A DNA stretch of 64,000 nt from Strigops habroptila (lineage: Eukaryota; Chordata; Aves; Psittaciformes; Psittacidae): positions 26,860,995 to 26,924,994 of the forward strand of contig NC_044277.2 in assembly GCF_004027225.2 (NCBI RefSeq), read 5' to 3'. This document shows positions 34,888 through 46,095 of this stretch, piece by piece. The notes under the pieces were generated by a model. That model worked only from the letters and a program-made list of their open reading frames with translations. It searched no databases and was not told where the DNA came from. Each line of letters begins with the position of its first letter. Position 1 is the first letter of the stretch. The position numbers were made by a program, and so were the translations under genes.

Positions 34888-37800
34888 CCTCCAAAGCATT
34901 TGAGGTTCATTAATGGCTATTACGAGTCCTGCTACCCTTCATGTTGGTATCTTATCACGTGGGTACCAGAGCCCAGAAACTTCCTCTTCTATTCTGCTGT
35001 AGAGCACATTTTTCTCTTACAATGGAGAAAGGCAATCATTTTAATGATACACTAGAGACCACATGCTGAATCAGCAGCAGAGATAAGGTGAGCTCTCCAG
35101 CATTCACAGTCACTCCTGTTTGACTGAAAGCTCTGGAGAAACCCACCACAAAGTAAATTCCTCATAAACACTAACCTCATGGCACTATCTCCTAGGAGGA
35201 TTATTAGGGTGCTAAAGAAGGACATCTTGTTCTTTCAAGATCTTCAGAAGTATCTTGCAATGTGCAAGTGTGCCTTGAATCATAAGAACTGTCTTTTCTC
35301 ATCCATCTTCAGATTTCTCATCCCATTTTCCTCTGAACTCAGAAATGGTATGCAAAACATGTACAGTTTAGAACAGTTTCCTGAAACCTCAGAACTCTCC
35401 TTAGACAAAGAACAATCCCTCAGAGTATAACTTTCTATCTTTTAAAACAGAATAAAGTTTTGGAGTAGAGGACAATTAACAGTTTTCAACTTGTGAAGAC
35501 ATTCAGAGTACAAAAGAGAAGGTTCAATGACTTTCCGTGCAGATTTACTTTTGAGGGAGATAAAGTTTTGTATATTAAATGAAACTGAGAGTAAGAGTCA
35601 TGTCAGCTTAATTCATAGACCTAGACTGTTATGCATTTAAAGTAAGTCATCTGACCTGTTTTAGGAGATGGACTGGCCTGTAAAGACCCTTGTTTCTTTA
35701 TTTCTATTTGTAACAGAAAGAGCCTGATATAGTAATCTAAGATTTAGATGTCTAGGTTTTAAATGCCTAAGCTCTAAGAGGTGATTCTCATGGTGATGGT
35801 CTTGTCAGAGGAAGTGCATCCAAGGGTAGAATTCAGCTTATCTAGTAATTCAACTTATCCCCAGTACCACTGTAAGACTACCAGTAACATTGCCTCAAAT
35901 GCTGCATATTTGAAGCTGTACTTTCGAAAGGCCTATCAGTGAATTAAGGTCTTGTGAAAACAAACACTAAATGCATTAATAAACTAAATTTCTTCCTTTC
36001 TTCAGCTGATTCTATGCATACTACTGTTAGTCTACAGGCGTCTCAACTCTGCTGTCTCTAACACTTCTTACAGGTCTGAAGATTTTAGTTCGGATATTTC
36101 TTCCAATCAACCAGTTTCATCAGCATAACATCTCAGGTGACAAAAATTCATGTAAATCTTGGAGCTGAAACTCAAGTGTCTGGAGCCCACTGGTTTCTGC
36201 GTTAAGTTTTACAGCACCACAGAGCAATCCCACATTTTCATCACTGTGAGAGGCAGACAGTGGGGAAAAACAAGACCCTACTGTCTTTAATATCATGACT
36301 CTGTTCTCAAAGTTAATAGCAGTGGTAATGTCACTCAGTAATTTTAAGACACAGAATAAACCATGAACCAGAACCTGGAACTGACAAGAGGACTATAAGG
36401 GTATCTCAGATCTGAACTAAGATTTCCCTCTTTCCTGTTCTAGATAGGAAGGTGGCATGTCCCTGTAGTTGCCCCATATCAATTATTATTTTTTTCAGCA
36501 GAGCAAAAGAAAACAAAGAGGAGAACTGAGAAGTCTAACCCCACTGTACTCAGAAAATACCTTTTTACCTTATTTTTACCACACTTCTAGGTCAGTCTAG
36601 ATCTGAGCATTAAGGGCCAAGAAATTGCATAGATGTTGAGGAGGATCAAGCAACCTGCATGGCCATGTAATATTCCCAGTGCACTTTGAATTAATTATAG
36701 GCCCAACAAGAATTCATAAGGCATTGCACAGAACAGCAACAATTATTCTTAACTATAGGCCCAGCTGGCTCCCAATCTTAAACCAGCAAGAGTTTTGTTA
36801 ATAACCATAGCAATAGCAGAAAAATAAATACCTTTGCTCAACACAATCATTATTTACTTGCATCCGCCCTACTGGTGTACTCTAACTTGGACTCTTTATC
36901 TGCTTTTTCGCCTGTCTCCCAGGCAGGGTACCCAGGCCATAGGACACTAAAGGATATTTCAAATAACTGCACTGTTCCCACACTGCAGAAGATCTACACA
37001 GTGGAGCTGGGAGCACTGAATTAAAAAGACACTCATGAAAATCTGTACAGGTCTCTCATTTAATAGTTTACTTAATAGATTGGATATAAACTTGTGTTTA
37101 TATATAAGATAAGGAATATCATCAGTGATGACAGCACTGGGGACTGATTTGTGTCAGGAAAGAAGAGCTCAGAGCAGGCATCTAGAATTTAATTTTTATA
37201 AAATAAATAAAAAATACTGTTTGCCAGTCACAACAGGAAAGTTTTCAAGGAAGGATTAAAAAAAAAAAAAAGACTGAAATCTGAGTGCAACTGAGTCAGA
37301 ATGTGAAATTGTAATGTCTCCAGGCTGTTAAGTCAGGAGAGGGTGTAGACTGGCAATTGCTAGAAATTACATGGAAAGTACAGTTGTGACATTCTGTCAA
37401 ACTTCACCTGCAAGTGCAGAATATTTATAAAAATAAACTCAGCCCAACCCTTCTGTTTCCACAAAGTGTGAAAAATAAAAGATTGAGGTTATTTTCCCAG
37501 TGTAATGAAAATGAATCTGTTTAATATATCCAAAATGAGAAATATGTTTTGCAATTCTAACTAGTGTATTTATCACACTATATTCAGGAACATAGAGCAA
37601 CATTTTCGAAAGTGTCCAAGATTTTTCACTGGCTGGACTTTGAGTCCTCTTGAGAAGTTTAGTTTTAAATCAAATGAAATGTGCAGAACAGCAGTTCCCA
37701 GCCATCGCTGGTCCTAGAGCAACAATTCCGTGAAAGTATTTTGAAAGCAGCCCTGTACTGTGTCCATCCCACTGTGCTCAATTTAACTCTTCAATTGTCT

Positions 37801-38896
37801 TTGACCATGAGCCACATCACAGGATTGTGTACAGCATTTCCCTCCAAGGTATGGCCATTGCTCTGAAATAGCTTCCAGATAAATATGTGTTAGACATGAT
37901 AGTTTTACTAAAGATATCTTACACTATTAAAGCTTTAATTTCTACTATGTATACGAATTGTTCAAAGCCCAGTCCTCCAAGCTGATACATGCAGATGGAT
38001 TCTTGTTCTGTGAAACCCTGCTGATTTCTGTGAAGCTTTTTTTAAGCATATAGTCATATGACTAACACGGTCTTACAGCTTCTTGCAGCTGATTTTTATC
38101 AAAGCAAAAACAGATAGGCAAGGACCATTTATCTCTATTTGTCTTTTACTGGCTCTAATGTAACAACATTACTGTCCAGATTCATTGTACTACCTCATGT
38201 TTGTTTACATGAAAAAAAATGTGTACTATAATGGAATCCTTTAAGACAATCATTAACATGCTTCTCTTCATATAACACTTCTTTCACTCACTCTCAACCC
38301 TCTTTTCTGCTTTTTTCTTTAAAGTTTTGCAATAACACATTTTATATTTTTTGGTATAATTATTTGGCAGGATACCATTGCAGTGACCTCTGCAGTCTGT
38401 ACAAGATCTTTGGAAAGTGCTATTAGTTCTGGAAAACAGGACTTTTTGTGACCTAGAGGAGTGAAGATCTCTTCTTTGTTTAAAAGTAAAACATGTTTTT
38501 TGAGGAAAAAAATATTGCACTTTGTTTCCCACTCAAAATGGGGGTAAAGGAGCACACAGAAAGGGTGTTTTAGAAGTTTCCCTCAGATGGTATGCCCTTT
38601 GCAGCCATTTCTGGTGAGATGTTAGTACACAAATCAATTCTTCTCAGACAAGCTTTGACCCCCTCTCTCTACATAATATTTTTCTGGTACAATCTTTCAG
38701 TTATAAAATGCTTTACTGAATAGGATATGGGCACATGTCATTGCATATATCTTCCACATAATTTTAAGCTTATAATAGGGGAAGAGGAATTGGGGTAGCA
38801 GAGTGGATTGGCTTACTTACTGCACCAATCTTAAATCAGTATAAATTTCCAGTGGAGGCAACTCCTTACCTGGCTTCAGCTATCACACTGTCATGT
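34888..38896. other. AT-rich unique sequence, no gene seen
   Basis: No supported gene. The 83-codon frame at 35179-35430 is followed 20 bases later by AATAAA but has no recognisable domain or homologue known to me. An A-run lies at 37259-37272. 'gatttagatgtctagg...aaatgcctaag' near 35735 faintly recalls ancient sauropsid palindromic repeats but is too degraded to call. Confidence 0.5.
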
Positions 38897-38945
38897 GTAG
38901 GAGCTTTTCACACTGTGGTAGGAGCTTTTCACACGGTGGTAGGAG
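38897..38945. repeat. 21-bp tandem repeat, 2.3 copies
   Basis: 'gtaggagcttttcacactgtg' at 38897-38917, a second copy with one change at 38918-38938, and the first seven bases of a third at 38939-38945. Confidence 0.95.
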
Positions 38946-41599
38946 CCAGACTGCTCTAAACTCTTGCAAGATCTGAGAAGGCTCTAGGAAAACTGGGACT
39001 GAGACTGAGAAAGCACAGCAGTGAGCAACACTCAAACTTTATGAGCAGCCAATGAAACCCTGATTGAAAAAGACCAGTCAGTAGAAGTAGACTATACAAC
39101 TAAAATACCTAGAAGGACTTTGGCTTTGTGTGTAAGAAAAGTATAACCTACTTTCATATTCTAAAAAAAAAAAGGCAACAGAATGCATTAAAGGGACGTG
39201 TATCCAAATCCAAAGATCTGTCTTTCATTTAAAATATGATATTGGTGTTGCAGCTCAGCTATATTCCTAAAGGATGATTACATCAAATGCCAGAATCAAG
39301 TGATCTAAATCTGTGTGGATGATGCCGAAATCCAGAATTGCACTATTGAACAGCGAACATATCCTGATCGTGCTAAATTCATGTGAAATTAAGCAGGCAA
39401 ACAGCCATTGCTACTCCATTTGTTGCAAATAGTCCATTAAACTGCTTGTAAATAGCACCCTACCCCCCTTCAGAAGAAAAATTAAGAATAAAAAAGTACA
39501 TTAAAATACCTAAAATAAGGAAATGACAGAATTAATATTGCTCATAAGATCTTGATAGGCTTCTCTAGTGTGGTGGCAAGACCCCTTGGTCCCCAGGACA
39601 TCTGTCTCATTCATTCCAGAAAGGAGATTACTAACTAAATGAACATATATACCATGTCTTATTTTGCTGTAACTGAAATTTTTTTCCTAGCAATTTTTAT
39701 TTAACTAACCTTAAAACTTGGCTCTAAAGAAGATGATGAAATTCTTCTAGCCATCCCATGATGCTCTTCCTTCTAACCGGTATTTGACAAGTGATACTTT
39801 TTCTATGAAACTGTCCCTGACTAAAGATGAATGAGGGTAATCCCAGTTTTAAGAATAGAGGAAACAATGAGATATCCCAGCCAAATCTCTCCAAATCTGC
39901 GTGTCTGGTTCGAGATACTAAATACTTGACTCACCTCTCAGCTGCATCACTGAGCACTTGCCCACTCAGTCCACAGTCATCAGAAGGTTACAAATTTTGG
40001 CAAACTGGAACCCAAGTCTTTCAGTCAGGCCCCCAGGAGACAAAGCATGAGACATTTGGGGATCAAAATGATAACACTTATTTTAGTGCCCTGCCTAGTA
40101 TCAAAATGAGCTCTGTGGATAAGGCAGAATCAGCAGTCACTTCTCCTAGGTGGAATTCATATAATTTGGAAGGAGGCTTCTGCTTGCAATGCCATTTGAT
40201 TCAACACTTCTCCTTATAACTGAGGTAGGGGAGCTGCCGACTAGTCTCCTTTACAGATGCTATAAACCTGAACCATGACAAAATTACACACACTGAATAA
40301 TTAAAAAGCAATTTTAATCCTGCCATATTTTGATTTACAACTGTGTAGCATTGTAATCTCCAAATGTAAGAGTTCAAGCATGAATGCTTAAGGACAAAAA
40401 AATCCCAGACAAACCTCATTGTGTGCCACCTCGCACAGCCTGTTGGCAGTATTTTGAGAGGTATTAGGACTTTCATGGAGTTCTGCATTAAAACACTGTA
40501 CCTTTCCAACCATCCTAATATATAATTCAGCATCCCTTAATGTACAGCAACAGCTATTCTAAAAGACACTTTTTCTAAAAGTGTTGTATATAGGTTTTAG
40601 TTTGATATAGGATTGTTGAGGAAATGTATCTTTACTTGCTCCAAGCCTGTTTATAGTTAAGATTTTAAGGCTTCGCAGTCCAAAAAAACGTCTCCCAAAC
40701 ATTTCTAGTCATTGCTTAGAACCATTTTGAGTCAAATCACAGACACAATCACTTGAAATGGTCTCACCACAGCCTCAAGTTTACTCTCCTGAAATGTTAC
40801 TGAATCATTGTCTCCAAGGCTGTCCTCTAACCCTCTGACTATAAAAATCCCTTTGAAGCTCCACAGCAGGAATTTTGGAGTATCTTGCTTGCGTTACTCA
40901 GAAATCCAGTAATAGGAGGAGAAGAACTTGAAAGCATTTATAAACCTTCAGATGGGTGCTTCATTTTCTCCCAGCACAGATTTATTAATTAGGCTTGTTT
41001 GTTGCTTACACATTCTGTATGTTCTGTTCTGATTTTATGACTAGATTAAGGACTTCTTGGGACCACAAGTTAGTCCACAGAGATGCAGGCATACTTTCTT
41101 TAAAGCAGTATAGCAGATGCCATCATAAACATGTTTCCCAGATTCCCTGCACAATACCTGACAACAGCAAAGTTGCACCCACACAGTTCTCTGGCTGAAG
41201 ATGTTAACACACAGAAGAGACAATTAAATTTATTTCCAGAGTGCTTTCCATCGACTTGGTAAAGTGATGGAAAGACAAGATCTCCTAGAGGCAGTGGTAG
41301 AAAGCTATAATGACATGCAGAAATGAAGATATCATGTCCAGGAGTAAAATTAATCTATTACACTGAATCAAAAGTAATTTATGTACCACTAATCTGTACC
41401 AATAATTGGGATTTATTTTCTTTATGTCTTGGTACATGCTGTTTATAGATGGTCACAGCAAAACTGTATTTCTGTCCTCTTCACCATGGCATCCATGGGT
41501 AAAAAACATGTCCCACTCCAGACTGACAATTATCTGAAGAAATGACAAGGCAAAGTGAATTGATAAAACATTATTTCTAATTCTTTTGGGGGAATGAAA
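38946..41599. other. Unique sequence with one unassigned ORF
   Basis: Contains an ATG-initiated plus frame at 39827-40219 (130 codons, AAGATGA context) with a Ser/Thr/Gln/Asn/Pro-rich, hydrophilic composition, starting three codons after an in-frame stop. No domain, splice signals or homologue is recognised, so I do not call it a gene. No transposon was recognised. Confidence 0.45.
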
Positions 41600-41695
41600 T
41601 CTGTCTCAAATCATGTTAATGTAAATCACTGTGGCAAATGTGACATCTCTGTCTGAGAACATGTTAATGTAATTTACTGCAGTGAATATCACATC
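41600..41695. repeat. 48-bp tandem duplication
   Basis: Unit 1 (41600-41647) and unit 2 (41648-41695) both start TCTGTCT, share CATGTTAATGTAA and end in ACATC. They are diverged by about ten substitutions. The next 45 bases ('tctgctaaagcaatctgttaa...') may be a third, badly decayed unit. Confidence 0.9.
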
Positions 41696-41876
41696 TCCAT
41701 CTGCTAAAGCAATCTGTTAAAATTCACTAAGATTATTATCTTCAAGAGGCAGAGGTTCTTAATCTTTCAGGTTGTTGTTTTTCAAGTTCCTTCTGATGGA
41801 AATAGTATCTAACATGTGATGCTGACTGACAACATTTGATTAGATTAAAAATGGAGTATGTAAATTCCTAGCTCTT

Positions 41877-41904
41877 ACCAGCTCACTATAAAATAGCAGC
41901 TGGT
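41877..41904. other. 7-bp inverted repeat around a TATAAAA motif
   Basis: ACCAGCT (41877-41883) pairs with AGCTGGT (41898-41904) around a 14-base loop containing 'actataaaatag'. Also just downstream is 'atttcaatttcaattta', a short direct repeat. Confidence 0.6.
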
Positions 41905-42071
41905 AGGTAGTTAAGGCCAGAATTTCAATTTCAATTTAAACCACGACACTCAGAATATTAATTTTCATCCAGAATAGTTGTGACTAGAGACCAATGCTAT
42001 GAGAATAGTGTGATCAATTTTACATTTTACTATATTATGTTGGCTTTTAACAAGTCTTTGATTATTAACAG

Positions 42072-42246
42072 AGATCAAGAAAACCTGCTCCAAAGTAAAA
42101 TATCCTACCTTGAGCAGTTATGTAAAAGTAAAGAAAAATCTGTGAAAGAATGCAATCATTACCGCTATTTCATTATTAAAGTTATGCAGTGTTTAAAACA
42201 CTACAATACATCCTGTAGGCACTACCTCTATGGAAATCAGGAATGA
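42072..42246 (+). other. Candidate splice-flanked ORF, coiled-coil-like
   Basis: After an acceptor-like TTATTAACAG (AG at 42070-42071) a frame runs 58 codons to TGA (42244-42246). The first half has coiled-coil character (DQENLLQSKISYLEQLCKSK) with hydrophobic residues at heptad-like spacing, followed by several Cys/His/Tyr residues. It would be a terminal exon entering in phase 2. No nearby polyadenylation signal follows, and I recognise no family, so chance is the more likely explanation. Confidence 0.12.
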
Positions 42247-45200
42247 AAGGCTGAAATATGTCAAGAAGTCACATATCTTTCCTACCTAGTCTGTATTCAA
42301 AATGCTTAATCTATATTAATATGAAAAGAAAGATATTTTTACTCTTAATTGAAAAAGTTCCAAAGCCTAATCTAGGGAAGATAGGTCATGTAACTACACA
42401 AAATGTTACAAGATTCTATTCCATGGAAGTCTAAAATGGGTTCAAAAAGACATTACTTATCCAAGATCATATAAATGTTGAAATTTGTGTTGAAAACAAA
42501 TTCCACTGAAGATTTTTTCACTTCAACAGCTAACAAGTGTTATGAACATAAATAGAAAAATATCCATTAACATGTAATAGAATAGCACCTTTAGGAGAAA
42601 AATAGAGAAGGTGCAAAAACACTTAAATAGTTTTTATTAAAGTCCACTTAGCCACTTTTCTAGTGTTTGAGTAGATGTGTCCAGGCTGGCTAGGGAGCAC
42701 AGAGGCTTAAAGGCTAAAGTCAGAGAGCACAGAGCTTTGGAGTTGTGGAGATGGGGAATAAAAATACTATTACTAAGATCAGTAAGAAAAGAAACTAAGA
42801 GGTACCTCCTTTGGGGATGGAAGGGTTGCTTAATTTCACATCCCTCTTTCCCCTCAGAAGATGGCTTCCTTCCTGGTGGTGATCAAGCATAGAAAAACTT
42901 CACAAAGTCAGATTTCAAAGTGAGACAAAGTGAGACAGTAGAAATTACATCTACTTCCTGTTCCAGCCTCACTTTTTGTAACTGTATCTGGCTGCTGGGC
43001 AGCTTCTTCACTTTGGGGTATTGACACCTGCTGGCCAGTATAAAAATAGCAAACTGCTTGTTCTCAGGAACATAGTCCCAGTGCTGGGTGCATATGGTTT
43101 CATATTCTTTCTCTGCCATATGGTAGAAAGTTTCTGTCTTAAACTGATTGAAAGTAAAAATCATAAATTTAAAACTATTACACCTTTTAAAAATATCTCG
43201 TTTGGAATTTGGTGTACCACTAATGTCAAGACTCCCTGAACAATGTTACCAAGTCTTTCCAGATACTCCAATATGCTACAAACAACAAAAATGTTTCTTG
43301 GTTCCTGATTTTTGTGGATTTCAGTAAATCCAAAGAACTGTGTACTCCAAATTTTGCTGGAAAATATACCTCTTCTACTGTTTGTGTTTAGCTGTAGAAT
43401 CTAAATGAAGGACAGCATCCTTTGAAACATTTACACAAGGTAAACATTTTCAGTGAAACACTGGAGAGTGTTACGAAAGAAAATCCACTGAGGGTCAGTA
43501 ACTGCATAGGAAGGACACTTGGCTTGATCTAAAAATATCTGGAATTTGAGAGATCATCAGGGAAAATGCAATATACTTGTTATTTCTGCTTTCACTCCTC
43601 ATACAACTTTTCCTAGGTATCCCTGTTTGACCATTCTCAGTGGCAGGAGATTGTGCTAAACTGCTTTTTGGTATGGTTCCATATGACCATTCTTAAATAC
43701 TTGAAAATGTCTATTAATTAAAACATGCTACTATAGATAAATGCTATGACCAGAATCCTACTTCTTGCAAGTTGGAGCTTAAGGGCAGATTCATTTGTAT
43801 TCCTTTATGATCCCACTGAAGACAGGCTCACAAGAATTTTCTACTTAACTGAACATCAGATAATATCTCAGGAAGTGTTTTCCCTAATTATAAAAATAAA
43901 GCTTTGCACTAGATATTCCACTATTGGTACTTGCTTACTTATGTTTTACAGTCTGCATGTTCAATATTCAAAAAGTTAGGCAAAAACACTAAGGGTATAA
44001 ACTTGATTCTCATCTTTAGCATACATTAAATCCTTATAAAAACTCCTTCATTAAAAAGATTGAAGTGTAAAATGGTTTTAATTAACTGCAGAATAATCCT
44101 TAGAACATTGGCATTGACTTAATGATCTCCATCAGTTTTCTTCAATATTTCTGAATGTTCCTGTGTAAACAAACCCTAAGAAGGGTTAACTCTGTTCCTC
44201 TATATCTTTATTTTGAATAAACTATCGTATTCAGTGAGTATAAAAACTAATTAGCCATGCTGATGAGGAAGACTGTAATCTGACTGTCATCTATTTTCAC
44301 TGAAGGCAAGGCAGATCCATTCATTTTCATCATTGCAGCTCCTTTTGTCTCATCCAAACAGTGTGAGCTACTGTAAACTGAAATAGCATGATGCATGGCT
44401 GAAGGGACATTGCAATGTAGTACACTTTAAACGCCATTTAGTTTACATTTCAAGTTATACAAAATCTTCTCCACCTTGTCTAGCACTAACAGACCACTTT
44501 TCTACTCTATTTCATGAGAAGAAAAAGGAGGCATTATATTGATTGCTAGACAGTGAGAGGCAGGTGTTGAAACATTAACCAGAATGAGAGAAAAGAGGGG
44601 AAGGGAGAAAATCTCTTTGTGATCTTCATAAGTGATAGTAGAACATTTAAATATGCAAACAATATAAATCTGCACTGTGAACAAATACGAGTGTCACGTT
44701 TCTCATTGGGAAGAACGCATAGTCTAAGACAGGACAGGACAAGTAAAAATCAATAATATGCATGGGATATTAATGTGGGGAGAGAAAGAAGAATGCTAAG
44801 AATAGTTGTCAGGAGTGTGTGAGCTGACAGTCAACAACCTGAACAATCAAAGCCACTCTGTTTTGACAGACTTCTGCAGATGGAAGAAGTCTTACAATGC
44901 TTCATAGGGATTGAATAAGTTTCTTTGTCATCACCAAGAAGATCTGCCCATATAAATATTCTTATAAATGAATAAATAAAGCTCAGAAATTAGCTTATTC
45001 CTTTCAATATCTCCTCATGTGAGGGAAACACTGATTAGTATCTTAGCAAAAACACAAATAAACAAAAAAGTACAGGGGTGGTTGACTTTGTAAAATAAGT
45101 ACAAATCCAGAATGCAGCATGTGATAAAAATGACTGCAAACCACTGTGCCTGGAAATTTAGCTTGTAACATACATGATTCATTGTGTTGTTCATGAAGTT

Positions 45201-45413
45201 CTTCTCTCTTGCCTTTAATTTGCAATTCTTTTACTTATATGGTCAGAGTATGACACTGTTTCGCCCACACAGCTGGCGTCAGTTTCTGGGTCTTGCTGAA
45301 ATAAACCGGAGTTGTCAGAATGGAGGTAAGAGAAAGTGAATACAGCACAATGACATCTGGGGAGCTAGCTCAATTTCCAGTCTGGTTTTAGAAACTCTCT
45401 GAAGAACCAAATG
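42247..45413. other. AT-rich unique sequence, no gene seen
   Basis: No transposon or coding region recognised. The opposite-strand overlapping frames near 42883-43239 are featureless. Confidence 0.55.
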
Positions 45414-45468
45414 CTCTTGGTTATCTTTTCTTATATACACTTCTTTCTCTCTTGGTTATCTTTTCTTA
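45414..45468. repeat. 35-bp direct duplication
   Basis: 'ctcttggttatcttttctta' occurs at 45414-45433 and again, exactly, at 45449-45468, separated by a pyrimidine-rich 15-mer. Confidence 0.9.
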
Positions 45469-45523
45469 CACCATTATTGCATTAAGAGAAGAGGAATGGC
45501 ATTTGGTTGTGTGTTATAGCTGG

Positions 45524-46090
45524 TGTTGTGGTTTAAGCCCAGCCGGTAACTCGGAACCACGCAGCTGCTTGCTCACTCCCCCTCCTTTTTCCTCCCCCCC
45601 CTCCCGGAGGGATGGGGAGGAGAATCAAAAGAACGTAATTCCCACAGGTTGAGATAAGAACAGTCCAGTAACCAAGGTATAATACAAAACTACTACTACT
45701 ACCACTAATAATAATAACGATAAGGGAAATAACAAGGGGAGAGGATACAATTGCTCACCACCCATCAACCGATACCCAGCCCAACCTGAGCAGTGATCTG
45801 GGCCTTCCGGGTAACTCCCCCCAGTTTATATACTGAGCATGACGTCCTGTGGTATGGAATACCCCTTTGGCCAGTTTGGGCCAGGTGTCCTATCTCTGCT
45901 TCCTCCCGGCTTCCCCTCCTCCCTGGCAGAGTATGAGACTGAGAAAGTCCTTGGTCGGAGTAAACATTACTTAGCAACAACTAAAACATTGGTGTTATTA
46001 GCATTGTTTCGAGGCTGAAAGTCAAAAACATAGCACTGCACCAGCTACTAAGAAGGAGAAAAAATGACTGCTGCACCTGAACCCAGGACA
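45524..46090 (-). mobile_element. Solo ERVL-like LTR with perfect TSD
   Basis: A complete 567-bp LTR. On the minus strand it begins TGTCCTGGGTTCAGGTGCAG and ends TTAAACCACAACA. Internal blocks match the avian ERVL-like LTR: 'agttgttgctaagtaatg', 'ggccaaaggggtattcc', a CRE-like TGACGT/ACGTCA next to the TATA box TATATAAAC (plus coordinates 45824-45832), and 'ggtggtgagcaattg'. It is flanked by a perfect 5-bp target-site duplication, gctgg (45519-45523 and 46091-46095), which defines both ends. There is no internal retroviral sequence, so this is a solo LTR left by recombination between the two LTRs of a provirus. A trinucleotide-rich patch (ACT/AAT units, about 45690-45720) is internal. The core promoter looks intact. 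Confidence 0.95.
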
Positions 46091-46095
46091 GCTGG

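Noticed and set aside
35179..35430. 83-codon frame followed by AATAAA as a single-exon gene
   Set aside because: No domain, poor start context, and AATAAA is frequent in AT-rich DNA.
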